Counted from the stretch's first letter, positions 26,079 to 37,592 are shown. The stretch is 64,000 nt of DNA from Cyanobium sp. WAJ14-Wanaka (GCF_024345375.1 NZ_JAGQAZ010000002.1:558001-622000), one strand, 5' to 3'. The notes: a model not told the origin generated them from the sequence alone. Made by a program: numbers and translations.

Positions 26079-27368
26079 ATGCCCGAAACCGGTGGCACCT
26101 TCCTCAATCAAAGCCTGGCTGCCGGAGATCCCGCCATTTTTGGCCTGATCAACAAGGAGCTCCAGCGCCAGCAAAGCCACCTGGAGTTGATTGCCAGTGA
26201 GAACTTTGCCTCCCGCGCCGTGATGGAGGCCCAGGGCTCGGTTCTCACCAACAAGTACGCCGAAGGGCTGCCCAGTAAGCGCTACTACGGCGGCTGTGAA
26301 CACGTCGATGCCATTGAGGAGTTGGCGATTGAGCGGGCCAAGCAGCTGTTCGGAGCGGCCTGGGCAAACGTTCAGCCCCACAGTGGGGCCCAGGCCAACT
26401 TCGCGGTCTTCCTGGCCCTGCTCAAGCCCGGGGACACCATCCTTGGGATGGACCTCTCCCATGGAGGCCACCTGACCCATGGCTCGCCGGTAAATGTTTC
26501 GGGCAAGTGGTTCAAGGCTTTCCACTACGGCGTTGATCCCAAAACCCAGCAGCTCAATTTCGATTCAATTCGCCAGTTGGCCCTGGAGCACAGGCCCAAG
26601 CTGATCGTCTGTGGCTATTCGGCATACCCACGCACCATCGACTTTGCGGCCTTCCGGGCGATTGCCGATGAGGTGGGGGCCTATCTGCTGGCAGATATGG
26701 CCCACATTGCTGGCCTGGTGGCGGCCGGTGTCCATCCAAATCCCCTGCCCCATTGCGACGTGGTCACCACCACCACCCACAAAACCCTCCGGGGCCCCCG
26801 GGGCGGCCTGATCCTTTGCCGGGATGCTGAGTTTGCCAAGCAATTCGATAAGGCGGTGTTCCCTGGCACCCAGGGCGGCCCCCTTGAGCACGTGATTGCG
26901 GCCAAGGCCGTGGCCTTTGCGGAGGCCCTTGAACCCAGCTTTAGGGCCTATTGCCAGCAGGTGGTGGTCAATGCCCAGGCCCTCGCCAGTCGCCTCCAGG
27001 AGCGGGGCATTGCGGTGGTCAGCGGCGGCACCGACAACCACATCGTGCTGGTGGATTTGCGCAGCATCGGCATGACCGGCAAGGTCGCCGACCTGTTGGT
27101 CAGCGACGTGCACATCACCGCCAACAAGAACACCGTGCCCTTTGACCCGGAATCCCCTTTCGTCACCAGTGGCCTGCGGCTGGGAACGGCAGCAATGACA
27201 ACCCGGGGCTTCGATGCGGTTGCTTTCCAGGAGGTGGCCGATGTGATTGCTGACCGTCTGCTCAATCCAGAGGATGGCCAGATTGAACAGCGTTGCCGTG
27301 AGCGGGTGGCGAGCCTTTGCGAGCGCTTCCCCCTCTACGGGAACCAGCGCCAGCTGCAAGCGGCCTAA
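26079..27368 (+). CDS. glyA: serine hydroxymethyltransferase
   Basis: PLP enzyme that interconverts serine and glycine while charging tetrahydrofolate with a one-carbon unit; in a cyanobacterium it also serves photorespiratory glycine. The 429-aa product has [18 protein letters not shown], the substrate-site [15 protein letters not shown], and the PLP-lysine context [15 protein letters not shown]. Length is normal. The promoter region upstream holds an inverted repeat (CCAATCC at 25950, GGATTGG at 25990) and a terminator-like hairpin. The WecA/TagO-type gene follows 6 bases after its stop. Confidence 0.97.
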   Translation: MPETGGTFLNQSLAAGDPAIFGLINKELQRQQSHLELIASENFASRAVMEAQGSVLTNKYAEGLPSKRYYGGCEHVDAIEELAIERAKQLFGAAWANVQPHSGAQANFAVFLALLKPGDTILGMDLSHGGHLTHGSPVNVSGKWFKAFHYGVDPKTQQLNFDSIRQLALEHRPKLIVCGYSAYPRTIDFAAFRAIADEVGAYLLADMAHIAGLVAAGVHPNPLPHCDVVTTTTHKTLRGPRGGLILCRDAEFAKQFDKAVFPGTQGGPLEHVIAAKAVAFAEALEPSFRAYCQQVVVNAQALASRLQERGIAVVSGGTDNHIVLVDLRSIGMTGKVADLLVSDVHITANKNTVPFDPESPFVTSGLRLGTAAMTTRGFDAVAFQEVADVIADRLLNPEDGQIEQRCRERVASLCERFPLYGNQRQLQAA

Positions 27369-27374
27369 ATACCT

Positions 27375-28460
27375 GTGAACCTCGCCCACAGCCCGAACGC
27401 CTCTGCCCTGCTCACCTTTGTGCTGGCCGCTGCTTTGACGGCCCTGGTGGTGCCAGTTGTGCGCCAGTTGGGTTTGCGCTGGGGTTTGACCGACCTTCCC
27501 GATGCCCGCAAGCAGCACACCACCCCGATGGTGCGGCTCGGGGGGGTGGGAATTGTGATTGCCTTCACCCTCGCCCTGGCTTTGACCTGGTTGCTGGGTG
27601 GCTTCGCCGATTTGCCCAGCAGCAATGACCAGTTGATTTGGACCAGCCTGGCTGGGGCCCTTTGCTTTTTCCTGATTGGCCTGGCAGACGATCTATTTGC
27701 CCTGCCGCCCCTACCTCGACTAGCTCTGCAGCTGGGAGTTTCATCGCTGGTGTGGTTTCAGGGGGTGCGCATTGGCACGATTGAGGTGCCCTTTGGCCAC
27801 ATGGGTGGTGGCCTTCCTTCGGTGCAACTGCCCGAGTGGTTGAGCTTGGTGGCCACGGTGATTTGGCTGGTGGGTATCACCAACGCAATCAATTGGCTAG
27901 ACGGGCTAGATGGTTTGGCGGCTGGGGTTAGTGGCATTGCGGCAGTCGGACTGCTCTCGGTCAGTTACAGCCTCAATCAGCCGGCTGCGGGCCTTTTGGC
28001 GGCTGCCCTGGCTGGCGCCTGTCTGGGTTTTTTGCGCCACAACTTCAATCCGGCCCGCATTTTCATGGGGGATGGGGGCTCCTATTTCCTCGGCTTTGCC
28101 CTGGCCGCGGTGAGCATCGTGGGGCCCGCCAAGGGACTTACCACCGTCAGCTTGTTGTTGCCGCTCTTGATTCTTTCGCTGCCCCTGGTCGATATGTCAG
28201 CGGTGATCATGGGCCGGTTGAGTTCGGGCCATTCCCCCTTCTATCCCGACCGGCGCCACCTGCACCACCGGCTGCTGCGCACCGGTCTTAGTCACCGCCG
28301 CACGGTGTTGTTGATATATGCCTTTACCCAGTGGTTGGCGGCGCTGGCCCTGGTGCTGGTCAATGCTGAGCAGCGTTTTCTCTGGCTTGCCCTTGCCACC
28401 GCAATCCTGATTTGGGTATTGGTGCGCTCGCGCCGCCAACTGCAAAAACTTGAGCGCTGA
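27375..28460 (+). CDS. WecA/TagO-type undecaprenyl-phosphate sugar-1-phosphate transferase
   Basis: MraY-superfamily integral membrane enzyme that starts lipid-linked glycan synthesis by moving a HexNAc-1-phosphate from UDP onto undecaprenyl phosphate. The 361-aa product has about 10-11 spans and the family blocks [52 protein letters not shown] and the His-rich RRHLHHRLL that separates WecA/TagO types from MraY. It begins just after glyA and overlaps cinA by 11 bases. It could supply the acceptor for the WecG/TagA-like enzyme at 12921-13646. Confidence 0.9.
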   Translation: MNLAHSPNASALLTFVLAAALTALVVPVVRQLGLRWGLTDLPDARKQHTTPMVRLGGVGIVIAFTLALALTWLLGGFADLPSSNDQLIWTSLAGALCFFLIGLADDLFALPPLPRLALQLGVSSLVWFQGVRIGTIEVPFGHMGGGLPSVQLPEWLSLVATVIWLVGITNAINWLDGLDGLAAGVSGIAAVGLLSVSYSLNQPAAGLLAAALAGACLGFLRHNFNPARIFMGDGGSYFLGFALAAVSIVGPAKGLTTVSLLLPLLILSLPLVDMSAVIMGRLSSGHSPFYPDRRHLHHRLLRTGLSHRRTVLLIYAFTQWLAALALVLVNAEQRFLWLALATAILIWVLVRSRRQLQKLER

Positions 28461-29709
28461 AATTCTCTGCATCGGCACCGAGCTTTTGCTCGGCAACATC
28501 ACCAACGGCAACGCCCGTTGGCTAGCTGAACAGTTGGCGTGCCTGGGGATTCCCCACCATCGCCAGGAGGTGGTGGGGGACAACCGCGAGCGACTGATTG
28601 GGGCGGTGCGTGCCGCCGCCAGCCGCTGTCAACTGTTGATCACCACGGGCGGCTTGGGCCCCACCCCAGACGACCTGACCACGGAGGCAATTGCGGCTGC
28701 CTTCGGGACGCGCCTGGTCGAGCGGCCCGAGGTTTGGGCCGATATCCAAGCCAAAATCAGCTCCAGGGGAAGGCCCGGTGCCGCCAGCAATCGCAAGCAG
28801 GCCCTGCTACCTGAAGGTGCCCAGCTCCTTGCCAATCCCACGGGTACCGCCCCCGGCATGATTTGGAGCCCGCCTGCGGCTGCTGGGATCCAGAGCGGCT
28901 TCACGGTGCTCACCTTCCCGGGCGTGCCCACTGAAATGAAGGAGATGTGGCGGGCCACGGCGGCCCCTTGGCTGAAGGCGAGCGGCATGGCCCAGGGGGT
29001 ATTTGTGAGCCGGATGCTGCGCTTTTGGGGGGTCAGTGAATCAGCGCTGGCAGAGCAAATGGCCGACCTGCTGGAGCTGGCCAACCCCACGGTGGCGCCC
29101 TATGCAAGTGCGGGGGAAGTAAAGCTGCGGATTACGGCTAAAGCTGCATCCGAGCTGGCTGCTTGGTCGCTGCTGCAGCCTGTTGAGGCTGAAATCAAAC
29201 TCAGAACGGGCCTGGACTGCTTTGGCGCCGATGCGGAGAATTTGGCCTGGGTTGTGCTCGAACAATTGCGCCAGCGGGCTGAAACCTTGGCGGTGGCAGA
29301 AAGTTGTACGGGAGGTGGGCTAGGGGCAGCTTTGGCGGCGGTGCCAGGGGCCTCCGATGGTTTTTTGGGCGGGGTGATCGCCTATGCCAATGCCATCAAG
29401 CAGGAATTGCTTGGGGTGCCTGCGGAATTGTTGGAGCGCCATGGCGCCGTAAGTGCGCCGGTGGCCATTGCCATGGCCGAAGGGGTCCGCCGCGCCACAT
29501 CCGCCACCTGGGGCGTCGCCGTGACAGGCATCGCCGGACCGGCTGGCGGTGGCCCCGATAAGCCAGTGGGCACGGTCTATTTCGGCCTTGCTGGGCCAAA
29601 GGGGAGTAGTTCTGAGCTGCTGCGCTTCGGCGAGCGCCATGGTCGACAGTTGATCCAGGCCCTCACGGTGGGGGAATCGCTAAATCGGCTGCGTCTGCAG
29701 CTCTTTTAG
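28450..29709 (+). CDS. cinA: CinA-family protein (nicotinamide-nucleotide amidase / molybdopterin-binding-like)
   Basis: Two-domain protein of 419 aa. The N-terminal MoaB-like domain has [19 protein letters not shown] and [13 protein letters not shown]; the C-terminal deamidase domain has [14 protein letters not shown] and [15 protein letters not shown]. The family hydrolyses NMN to nicotinic acid mononucleotide and acts in pyridine nucleotide recycling, and has been linked to competence. The start is TTG at 28450, inside the end of the upstream gene, because the conserved N-terminus begins there. leuC follows 28 bases later. Confidence 0.9.
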   Translation: MSAEILCIGTELLLGNITNGNARWLAEQLACLGIPHHRQEVVGDNRERLIGAVRAAASRCQLLITTGGLGPTPDDLTTEAIAAAFGTRLVERPEVWADIQAKISSRGRPGAASNRKQALLPEGAQLLANPTGTAPGMIWSPPAAAGIQSGFTVLTFPGVPTEMKEMWRATAAPWLKASGMAQGVFVSRMLRFWGVSESALAEQMADLLELANPTVAPYASAGEVKLRITAKAASELAAWSLLQPVEAEIKLRTGLDCFGADAENLAWVVLEQLRQRAETLAVAESCTGGGLGAALAAVPGASDGFLGGVIAYANAIKQELLGVPAELLERHGAVSAPVAIAMAEGVRRATSATWGVAVTGIAGPAGGGPDKPVGTVYFGLAGPKGSSSELLRFGERHGRQLIQALTVGESLNRLRLQLF

Positions 29710-29737
29710 GCTTAAGTACCAACTTGAACCCTGCACC

Positions 29738-31141
29738 TTGAGCTCCGGCACCCTCTACGACAAGGTCTGGGATTTGCACCAGGTCGCCGAGCTGCCCGGT
29801 GGTTCGAGCCAGCTATTCATCGGTTTGCACCTGATTCACGAGGTCACCAGTCCCCAGGCATTTGCTGCCCTGCAGGATTTGGGCCTTGGCGTGCGCCATC
29901 CGGAACGCACGGTGGCCACCGTTGACCACATCGTGCCCACGACATCCCAGGCCCGGCCCTTCGCCGATTCCCTGGCCGAGGAGATGCTGGTCACCCTGGA
30001 GCGCAACTGCTCTAAGCACGGCATCACCCTCCACGGGCTCGGCAGCGGCCGCCAGGGAATTGTCCATGTGATCGCCCCCGAGCTGGGCCTAACCCAGCCC
30101 GGCATGACCGTGGCCTGCGGCGACTCCCATACCTCCACCCACGGCGCCTTTGGTGCCATCGCCTTTGGCATTGGCACGAGCCAGGTGCGAGATGTGTTGG
30201 CCAGCCAAAGCCTGGCGATGGGCAAGCTCAAGGTGAGGCGCCTTTGGGTGGATGGCCAGCTGCAACCAGGGGTCTATGCCAAGGATTTGGTGCTGCACAT
30301 CATCCGCAGCCTCGGGGTGAAGGGTGGTGTGGGCTATGCCTATGAATTTGCGGGTCCGGCCATTGCTGCCCTCTCGATGGAGGAGCGCATGACCCTTTGC
30401 AATATGGCGATTGAGGGCGGGGCCCGCTGCGGCTATGTGAACCCCGATGCCACCACTTTTGCCTACCTCGAAGGGAGGCCCTACGCGCCCACTGGGGATG
30501 CCTGGAGTCGGGCCCTTACCTGGTGGAGCAGCTTGGCGAGTGGGCCCGAGGCGGTCTTCGACGATGAGCTGCGCTTCGATGCCAGCACGATTGCTCCCAC
30601 GGTTACCTGGGGGATTACGCCAGGCCAGGGCATAGGCGTCAATGAAACAGTGCCAACCCTGGAGCAAATACCAGCCGACGAGCGCCCCCTGGCTGAGGAG
30701 GCCTACCGCTACATGGACCTAAATCCAGGAACGCCAATTGTGGGACTGCCCATTGATGTTTGTTTTATCGGCAGTTGTACCAATGGCCGGCTCAGCGACC
30801 TTGAGGCGGCTGCGGCCATCGCTAAGGGCCGCCACGTGGCGCCAGGAATCAAGGCTTTTGTGGTGCCAGGTTCAGAGCAGGTTGCGCTAGCGGCGGAAGC
30901 GGCAGGCCTGGATGTGGTGTTTCGGGAGGCTGGATTTGAGTGGCGCGAACCAGGCTGTTCGATGTGTCTGGCCATGAATCCAGACCGCCTCGAGGGGCGC
31001 CAGATCAGCGCTAGCTCCAGTAATCGCAATTTCAAGGGTCGCCAAGGCTCTGCCAGCGGCCGCACCCTGTTAATGAGTCCGGCCATGGTGGCCGCAGCTG
31101 CAATTGCTGGCAAGGTCAGTGATGTGCGCGAGTTGTTGTAG
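29738..31141 (+). CDS. leuC: 3-isopropylmalate dehydratase large subunit
   Basis: Aconitase-family [4Fe-4S] subunit that, with LeuD, isomerises 2-isopropylmalate to 3-isopropylmalate in leucine synthesis. The 467-aa product has [25 protein letters not shown] and the cluster cysteines in FIGSCTNGR and [10 protein letters not shown]. The start is TTG at 29738, matching the family N-terminus ([13 protein letters not shown]). leuD follows 41 bases later, so the two subunits are very probably co-expressed. Confidence 0.96.
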   Translation: MSSGTLYDKVWDLHQVAELPGGSSQLFIGLHLIHEVTSPQAFAALQDLGLGVRHPERTVATVDHIVPTTSQARPFADSLAEEMLVTLERNCSKHGITLHGLGSGRQGIVHVIAPELGLTQPGMTVACGDSHTSTHGAFGAIAFGIGTSQVRDVLASQSLAMGKLKVRRLWVDGQLQPGVYAKDLVLHIIRSLGVKGGVGYAYEFAGPAIAALSMEERMTLCNMAIEGGARCGYVNPDATTFAYLEGRPYAPTGDAWSRALTWWSSLASGPEAVFDDELRFDASTIAPTVTWGITPGQGIGVNETVPTLEQIPADERPLAEEAYRYMDLNPGTPIVGLPIDVCFIGSCTNGRLSDLEAAAAIAKGRHVAPGIKAFVVPGSEQVALAAEAAGLDVVFREAGFEWREPGCSMCLAMNPDRLEGRQISASSSNRNFKGRQGSASGRTLLMSPAMVAAAAIAGKVSDVRELL

Positions 31142-31182
31142 GTCTTCTGGTTTCTCTTTTCCCTGTTCCCCTTGCCCTATTT

Positions 31183-31812
31183 GTGATGTCTGCACCCCTC
31201 TTCCCCCTGGGCCCGATCGGCAATGTGAGTGGCCGCGCCGTGGTGCTTTGCGGCGATGACATCGATACAGATCGGATTATTCCGGCTCGATTTTTGAAAT
31301 GCGTCACCTTTGATGGTTTGGGGCAGCAGGTATTTGCAGATGATCGAGGGGAGCTAAAGGGTGAGCATCCCTTCGATCGCTCCGCCCATCAGGGAGCCAG
31401 CCTGCTATTTGTGAACCGCAATTTTGGTTGTGGCTCCAGCCGCGAACATGCGCCCCAGGCCTTGATGCGCTGGGGTATTCGGGCGGTTGTAGGGGAGAGC
31501 TTTGCTGAGATCTTCTACGGCAATTGCCTGGCCTTGGGCATCCCCTGTTTCACCTCAGACCATGCTGGGATTTTGAGCCTCCAGGAGGCCGCTAAGGCCG
31601 ATCCAGCCCAGGAGTTCAGCCTTGATCTTGAGGCTTTAGTTGCCACAAGCTCGTCAGCTCAGCAATGGCCCCTGCAATTGGCCGTTGGTGCCAGGCAAAT
31701 GTTGCTGAGTGGTCAGTGGGATGCCACTTCGCAGTTAATTAGCCATGACCGCGAGCTCAACAGGGTCGCGAATCAGCTGCCCTATCTCAATAGCTTTATC
31801 ACTGCTCAATAA
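31183..31812 (+). CDS. leuD: 3-isopropylmalate dehydratase small subunit
   Basis: Swivelling-domain partner of LeuC. The 209-aa product contains DDIDTDRIIPARFLK near the N-terminus and FGCGSSREHAPQAL in the middle, both typical. Length fits the cyanobacterial type. It is convergent with the large LptD-like gene, whose stop is 13 bases away. Confidence 0.95.
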   Translation: MMSAPLFPLGPIGNVSGRAVVLCGDDIDTDRIIPARFLKCVTFDGLGQQVFADDRGELKGEHPFDRSAHQGASLLFVNRNFGCGSSREHAPQALMRWGIRAVVGESFAEIFYGNCLALGIPCFTSDHAGILSLQEAAKADPAQEFSLDLEALVATSSSAQQWPLQLAVGARQMLLSGQWDATSQLISHDRELNRVANQLPYLNSFITAQ

Positions 31813-31825
31813 CTTGACTTTTGAT

Positions 31826-34327
31826 TTAGCTTGACCGCCGCTGAATCGGCATTGAGGCATCAAATTTTCTGGCAGAGGGCGCTGTGGGCACAAAGGGCAC
31901 GCCAGTGCCATCAAAATCAAAATCGTTGAGCTTCACCCTGATGCCGCCGATGCCATCGTAGGGGCTGTAATACACCCCGAGCTCATAGGAGCGGCGTTGC
32001 CATTTGACTTCTATGTATGAGTAGGAATTATTGCCATAATAAATTGAGTTGGGATCGATGTTGTATGTGGCGCCGCCCTCGACTACTAGGGGTCCATAAA
32101 TCTGCTGGCTGGCGGCAAATGAAATGGTGCGGTTATCAACAGAGCGATCAAAGCCAAAGGGGCTAATCCCCCCCAGGAAGGTCCCCGAAATCGATGCAGA
32201 AAGGCGGGTGTAATCAAAAAAGGGCTTTTCAAAATGTCCAAGGGTCAGGGATGGCCCGCCAAAGAATGTGATGGTGTTTTGATTGCTGCCATCGCCGTAG
32301 TTGGCAGCCAGACCGCTGGCTCCAAAATCAACGCTGAGTCCTGGTGTTATTGCCGTAGCTGAATAGTTAAGGCCTGCTATCGGATTTGTTTTGGTGGATA
32401 GGGCCTTGCCTTTCCAGATAGAAAACCCGGATGAAACTGTTCCAGAGGCGGTCGTTCGCCAAAGGGTAGCGAGGGCGCCGGTATCAAAGAGTGTTGCTTG
32501 AAAATTGCCTGAGCTCAGATTCCAGCTAAAGTTAATAGGTTGAAAAAATGGGCTTGATGAAGTTGATTTGCCAAAATCATTCTTTTCTAATTCGGCGCTA
32601 GCTACCGCAGGATTGGCGAAACTTATGTCGCCAGTTTCTTTTAGTGCCAATGGTTGGCTGCGTTGGGTTTGGAGCACGTTGCTGCCGCCTATCTCGAGCC
32701 CATATGAGTAGATAAGGGTCTGTTGGCCAAGGCTTCCGTTGTATATTCTCTCTCGGTAGTTGCCATAGGCACTTGCTGAGGAACTTCCCAGTAGGGGCAG
32801 CTTAAGTGGTGTGCTGATTCGATTTACGCTGCGTGTTCCCGAGGGAATATTTTCGGGATTAAGAGTCGACAGGCTCACAAAAGAATTAAAGTTAAACCTC
32901 TTAATCGGTAAATTTGTAATTGCGATCAAGCCAAAGTCGTCTGCGGCTGTGTTGGATTTGGTGACCGTCGGGCTGGCCAGGCTGGCTCCCTTGGCTACAA
33001 ATGAACTGTTTTGACCGCTGATAGCCCTTTCTAGAAGTAGCTGGGGCTGGAGTTTGAGGGTGCCGCCGCCAGATCCCAGTTGAATGGGTTTTACGTTGTA
33101 GCCAACGAAAAATCCATCACGATCTTGATTGTCAACTCCAAAAGCATAACTTGGCTTTTGCTGATTCAGAGTTGTGCTGAAAACAGCTGGCAGAGAAAGC
33201 TTATTTTCAAGGATAATGTTTCCATTGCGTGCCCAGATTTTGGTGGTGCCATCGGCTGCCATGGCGGCGGTCACATTGCGGGCCATGGTCCAGGAGCGGG
33301 CTGGCGTGAATGGGTCGTTGGTAAAGGCCATTTGACGCGAGGTCCAAACCTGTTTGCTGATTCTTAGATTGCTACTTTGAAAACGTATGCGGCGGATTAA
33401 ATCTTTAGACTTATCAAAAGAGCGAGAGCCTGAACCGCCACCAAGGCTTGAGGGAGTTGTATAGCCGATTAGCCCTGAAAAATTGACCTTGATCCCGGTG
33501 TTGAAGCTGCGTTGATATTGCACATTGCGCACCCGCTGGTTGATTTCATTGCCTGCATAGCCCTCCGAGGAATTGGTTTCGGCTTTCTGGTTGACAAGTG
33601 CTGGTTCTTCATAGGCCCCTTGCTTAAAGGCCACCTGCTCCAGGGCTTCTTGCATTCGCTTTGGTCTTGCCCCGCCCTGGCTGCCTGGGCAGCCCGCTCC
33701 TGCAGCCATGCTTGGCAGGTTGACCCTGCCTGGCGGTATAAGGCTGATGGCGGTTGATTTGCCAGTTGCCTGTAGTGGCGGACAGACAAAAGGAATATCA
33801 GCGGCTGCTGTGGTTCTAGCGGTATCAGGCGCTTCGGACAGTGAAGTATCTGCTTTGAGCGTGTCTTGGTCAATAACTCCGTAGACGTCTTCAAGCTCAC
33901 CGATCCCTTCCCAATAGCTATAGCGAATGCTGCTGGCTTGGAGATACTGGTCTCCTTTACGCAGTCGCACTTGCCCTGTGGCATAGAAGCTGCGGCTTTT
34001 CTCCTCAACTTCCAGCCGATCTGCCAGCAGGGTCCAGCCGTTGAATTGCAGTCGAACCTTGCCCGTGGCTACGTAGCGATTTAGCTGTCCGTCAAATCCC
34101 TGTTTGTCGGCACGGATGATCACAAAACCCTGCCCTTGGCCCGGGGTAATTGGCTCTGTAGCTGGTTGCTTACTTGGACTGGTGGATCCCTGGCTGGTGT
34201 TTGCCGAGCCCGGCATTGGAATTGCCATTTTTGGCGCCGCCCACACCTGAGCTGAGGGCAGTACGGCGACGAGCGAACCCAAAAGAAAGCCCCTTAACGG
34301 CGCAGCTGGATCTTGCAGGCCACGCAC
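31826..34327 (-). CDS. LptD-like outer-membrane barrel protein (DUF3769 type)
   Basis: Likely outer-membrane protein for lipopolysaccharide insertion. The 833-aa product from GTG has a probable signal peptide (hydrophobic up to QVWAAPK), an OstA/LptA-like segment (about 70-150: RYVATGKVRLQFNG, YATGQVRLRKGDQYLQASS), a linker and a long C-terminal region of alternating hydrophobic and polar residues typical of a beta barrel, ending in aromatic-rich strands. The large N-terminal spacer and overall pattern fit cyanobacterial DUF3769 proteins better than proteobacterial LptD. The gene is noticeably more A/T-rich than its neighbours, mostly across 32000-33500. Confidence 0.75.
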   Translation of the reverse strand: MRGLQDPAAPLRGFLLGSLVAVLPSAQVWAAPKMAIPMPGSANTSQGSTSPSKQPATEPITPGQGQGFVIIRADKQGFDGQLNRYVATGKVRLQFNGWTLLADRLEVEEKSRSFYATGQVRLRKGDQYLQASSIRYSYWEGIGELEDVYGVIDQDTLKADTSLSEAPDTARTTAAADIPFVCPPLQATGKSTAISLIPPGRVNLPSMAAGAGCPGSQGGARPKRMQEALEQVAFKQGAYEEPALVNQKAETNSSEGYAGNEINQRVRNVQYQRSFNTGIKVNFSGLIGYTTPSSLGGGSGSRSFDKSKDLIRRIRFQSSNLRISKQVWTSRQMAFTNDPFTPARSWTMARNVTAAMAADGTTKIWARNGNIILENKLSLPAVFSTTLNQQKPSYAFGVDNQDRDGFFVGYNVKPIQLGSGGGTLKLQPQLLLERAISGQNSSFVAKGASLASPTVTKSNTAADDFGLIAITNLPIKRFNFNSFVSLSTLNPENIPSGTRSVNRISTPLKLPLLGSSSASAYGNYRERIYNGSLGQQTLIYSYGLEIGGSNVLQTQRSQPLALKETGDISFANPAVASAELEKNDFGKSTSSSPFFQPINFSWNLSSGNFQATLFDTGALATLWRTTASGTVSSGFSIWKGKALSTKTNPIAGLNYSATAITPGLSVDFGASGLAANYGDGSNQNTITFFGGPSLTLGHFEKPFFDYTRLSASISGTFLGGISPFGFDRSVDNRTISFAASQQIYGPLVVEGGATYNIDPNSIYYGNNSYSYIEVKWQRRSYELGVYYSPYDGIGGIRVKLNDFDFDGTGVPFVPTAPSARKFDASMPIQRRSS

Positions 34328-34409
34328 GTCGGGCTTAACGGGTTTAGGAGCCCGTGATCATGCCACAGGCATTTAGGGGAACAAGCCCCCAGCACCGCAG
34401 GCCGCCGAT

Positions 34410-34529
34410 TCAATCCTCGAGGTCCTTGCGGCTGGGGGTGCGGCTGGGATCGCTGGCTAGGAAGCCAAACACGAAAATCCCAATAAATAAGAAGACGACC
34501 GAATAAACCGAGATCTTGAGAGCCAGCAT
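34410..34529 (-). CDS. psbI: photosystem II reaction centre protein I
   Basis: 39-aa single-span photosystem II subunit near the reaction-centre core. The sequence opens [17 protein letters not shown] and ends [17 protein letters not shown], which is diagnostic. ATG is at 34527-34529 and TGA at 34410-34412. It is transcribed leftward, away from the GH38 gene, and 82 bases upstream of the LptD-like gene on the same strand. A GGGG-loop-CCCC element lies downstream of the stop. Confidence 0.96.
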   Translation of the reverse strand: MLALKISVYSVVFLFIGIFVFGFLASDPSRTPSRKDLED

Positions 34530-34607
34530 GGTTCGGTCTTGGGTGGAGACGGGCGGCAGCCCCTGGGCAGCCGCATCATCCTATGGGACTTGGCTTGCTA
34601 TCCAACG

Positions 34608-37592
34608 ATGCCAGAGGCCCCTGGTGCACCTCAGACCCAGCGGATTGAAACGTTTCAGTCACGTTTCAGCTGGGACCTCCAGTCCCTTTGGGGCTGTATG
34701 CAGCCCGATGGCTCCGAAGCCGCTGCCCTGCAACACCCCTGGGGCGGGCAGCATCGCCCCGATTGGCAGGCCCGGGGCCTGGTGATTTGGCCCAGGGGAG
34801 GCCAATGGCATCAGCTCAGGCTGGAGTTGGTCTGCCCTGAGGCCTGGCGGGGGCTTGCTGACCAGGCCATCGCCAGGCTCACCCTGCGTTGGTGGGCTGA
34901 CCAGGCAGAACTCTGGGTGGATGGCCGCCTTGTCCATGGTGGTGACCTGTTCGATACCGCCTGCCGCTGGCCCCTGCCGGCCAGTTGGTGGCAAGGGACC
35001 CCCTTGGCTTTGGAACTGCGCCTGCGCAGCCCCCTGCACGACGACGGGGCCCTGATCGCCAGTGCGCTGGTCTTGGAGCCCAAGGACCCTGCTGATCCCC
35101 AGGGTCTCTTGCTGGAAACAAAGCAGGCCCTGGCCGACCTGCGTCGGCATGGTTCTGAGCCAGCCGCCAATGCCCGTTTTCACGTGCTGGGCCATGCCCA
35201 CCTCGATTTGGCCTGGCTGTGGCCAGTGGCCGACACCTGGCAGGCCGCCGAACGTACCTTCGCCTCAGTGTTGTCGCTGATGGAGCGATTTCCAGAGCTC
35301 CATTTCGCCCATTCCACCCCAGCCCTCTACGCCTGGCTGGAGCAGGGCCGCCCCGATCTCTTTGGCCAGCTGCTCGAGGCGGTGGCGGCGGGGCGATTCG
35401 AGCCGATCAATGGCCCTTGGGTGGAGAGTGATTGCGTGCTGATCAGCACGGCCTCGCTGCTGCGTCAATTCCAGCTTGGCCAGCACTACAGCCGCCGTAC
35501 CTTCCCCCAGCTGGAGCACGGGTTGGCCTGGCTGCCGGACAGCTTTGGCTTTGGGGCGGGGCTGCCAGCGGTGGCCCAGGCCACAGGGGTGCGCTGGTTT
35601 TGCACCCACAAGTTGTTCTGGAATGCCACCAATCCCTTCCCCCACAGGCTGTTCCGCTGGCGTGGCCGCTGTGGGGCTGAGGTCCTCGCCCTAATGACGG
35701 CTCCGATTGGGACCGACGGCGACCCTGTGGCGATGGAGCGCTATCGCCTGGAGTGGACAGCTGCCACGGGTTCTCCCCAGGCCCTTTGGTTACCGGGCGT
35801 GGGCGACCACGGCGGCGGCCCCACCGCTGAAATGCTCGAGCAGCTGGAGTTGTGGCACCAGCAAGGGGAGGCGGTGCAGCAGCACCAGGGCAGCCTGCGG
35901 ACCTATTTGGACGGGTTGGCGACCGCCAAGGAGGGCCTGCCGGTTTGGCGCGATGAGCTCTACCTGGAGTTGCATCGGGGCTGCGCCACCAGTCGGCCGG
36001 ATCAGAAGCGGCATAACCGCAGCCTCGAACGCCTGCTTCGGGAGGCTGAGCTGGCGACTGGCCTCGCCGGGGCCAGCTTGCCCGCCGCCACAAAGGCATC
36101 GGCCGCTATCGATTGGCGGGTGCTGCTGTTCCAGCAGTTTCACGACATCCTGCCGGGCACATCTATTCCTGAGGTCTTTGAGCAGGCCGAGCCCCAATGG
36201 CGCCAGGCCCGCCGCCAGGCCAGGCAGCAACGGGATTGGGCCCTGCAGGCCTGGTTGGCTGGCGGCAGGCACCCGCAAGCCGACCCGCAGAGTGAGTCCA
36301 GCCAGCATTGGTGGGTCGCCCAACTCCAGCCCCTGGCGCCCCAGGCGGCCGTGCTGCGTTTGCCACCAGGCCAGTGGAGTTGCCACGGTCAACGGTTGCC
36401 CCAGCAGTCCGCCAGGGGCGGGGCCAGTTGGGTTCAGCTGCCTTCTCTGGCGGGGGTGGTGGCCCAGCCCCTGCAACGCCAACTGGGTGCCCAGCCAGCA
36501 CCGGCTGCAGGTCTTGCCGGGATCAGCCATCCGGTGGAGCTGGAAACCCTGCCCGGGCGCGCTGGCGATTCCAACAGCCAGGGCCGCTGGCGGGTAGATA
36601 ACGGCCTGGTGGGCCTGGAAGTGGGAGCTGGGGGGCTTGTTCAGCTCTGGGGTGCCGACGGGGTCCACCAGTTGGCCGCCCCCCTGGCTTGGCAGCGCTT
36701 TGGCGATTCCGGTGAGTTCTGGGATGCCTGGGATTTGGCAGCCGATTACCGCGAGCATCCCCTGCCATGGGCTTGGCAGGAAGGTCCGGTACTGACTGAA
36801 CAGGGGCCCCTTTGTTGCAGCTTTGTGCAACGGGGCTACTGCGGCGACAGCTCCGTGCGTCTGGAGGTGCGCCTGCGGGCTGGATCGAGCTGGGTTGAGC
36901 TGCTGCTGCAGGTCGACTGGCGAGCCCGCCATGAACTGCTGCGCCTGGAGATACCCCTGTTGCAGCCTGCCCAGCGCTGGGCAGCCGACACCAGTGGGGG
37001 CATTTTGGAGCGCCCTGCCGAGGCCATCACCCCCCGCGAACTGGCCCGCTGGGAAGTGCCCGTGATCAGTTGGCTGGCATCGGTGCCTGGCCAGGGGGGC
37101 TTGGCCGTGTTGCTCGATGGCCCCCAGGGGGTGTCTGCTGCCCCTGGAGCCCTTGGGGTTTCGCTACTTCGGGCCCCCACCTGGCCTGATCCAGGCGCAG
37201 ACAACGGATATCAGCGCCTACGCCTGGCGCTAATGCCCTGCCCTGGCCATTGGCAACAGGATCAAGTGCCGCAGCAGGCAATCCGGTTTCGGGAGCCCCT
37301 CTGGCTCAGGCCCGCCGAATCCCCAATCCCTGGCCGCGCTACTCAGCCGGGCTTGCCACCCCTGGGGGATGGTCTCCAGCTGGTTAGTTGCAGGGCCGGT
37401 TCAGGCCCCGGCGAGCTGCTAGTGGCTGTTCAAAACAGCTCGCCAGGTCGCCGCCAATTGGATTTGGGGGCCGATTGGACGCTTTTGGCGCGGTTGGACG
37501 GCCTGGATCAGCAATCGCCCCAAAAGCTCTCAGTTGAACTCAAACCCTGGACCCTGGGTTTTTGGTTGGTAGGACCAACTCAATCTTCGTGA
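34608..37592 (+). CDS. glycoside hydrolase family 38 alpha-mannosidase
   Basis: Zinc-dependent alpha-mannosidase of the class acting on mannose-containing glycans. The 994-aa product has a beta-sandwich-like N-terminus ([14 protein letters not shown]), then the GH38 catalytic core starting with [14 protein letters not shown] (about residue 192), the nucleophile context WLPDSFGFG (Asp311), [10 protein letters not shown] and [12 protein letters not shown], followed by the C-terminal Ig-like part. No signal peptide is obvious, suggesting a cytosolic enzyme. The ATG at 34608 is preferred over a TTG 69 bases upstream. It lies between psbI and psbN, whose stop it overlaps by 13 bases. Confidence 0.9.
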   Translation: MPEAPGAPQTQRIETFQSRFSWDLQSLWGCMQPDGSEAAALQHPWGGQHRPDWQARGLVIWPRGGQWHQLRLELVCPEAWRGLADQAIARLTLRWWADQAELWVDGRLVHGGDLFDTACRWPLPASWWQGTPLALELRLRSPLHDDGALIASALVLEPKDPADPQGLLLETKQALADLRRHGSEPAANARFHVLGHAHLDLAWLWPVADTWQAAERTFASVLSLMERFPELHFAHSTPALYAWLEQGRPDLFGQLLEAVAAGRFEPINGPWVESDCVLISTASLLRQFQLGQHYSRRTFPQLEHGLAWLPDSFGFGAGLPAVAQATGVRWFCTHKLFWNATNPFPHRLFRWRGRCGAEVLALMTAPIGTDGDPVAMERYRLEWTAATGSPQALWLPGVGDHGGGPTAEMLEQLELWHQQGEAVQQHQGSLRTYLDGLATAKEGLPVWRDELYLELHRGCATSRPDQKRHNRSLERLLREAELATGLAGASLPAATKASAAIDWRVLLFQQFHDILPGTSIPEVFEQAEPQWRQARRQARQQRDWALQAWLAGGRHPQADPQSESSQHWWVAQLQPLAPQAAVLRLPPGQWSCHGQRLPQQSARGGASWVQLPSLAGVVAQPLQRQLGAQPAPAAGLAGISHPVELETLPGRAGDSNSQGRWRVDNGLVGLEVGAGGLVQLWGADGVHQLAAPLAWQRFGDSGEFWDAWDLAADYREHPLPWAWQEGPVLTEQGPLCCSFVQRGYCGDSSVRLEVRLRAGSSWVELLLQVDWRARHELLRLEIPLLQPAQRWAADTSGGILERPAEAITPRELARWEVPVISWLASVPGQGGLAVLLDGPQGVSAAPGALGVSLLRAPTWPDPGADNGYQRLRLALMPCPGHWQQDQVPQQAIRFREPLWLRPAESPIPGRATQPGLPPLGDGLQLVSCRAGSGPGELLVAVQNSSPGRRQLDLGADWTLLARLDGLDQQSPQKLSVELKPWTLGFWLVGPTQSS

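Noticed and set aside
26565-27518. 317-aa open frame antisense to glyA and the WecA/TagO-type gene
   Set aside because: Spans two confident genes and has the composition of an antisense shadow.
34330-34409. strong terminator between psbI and the LptD-like gene
   Set aside because: Only a short GGGG/CCCC stem without a clear T run was seen, which is too weak to call.
35790-36932. 380-aa open frame antisense to the GH38 gene
   Set aside because: The GH38 product has clear motifs on the other strand; the antisense frame is Gln/Pro/Gly-rich with no motif.
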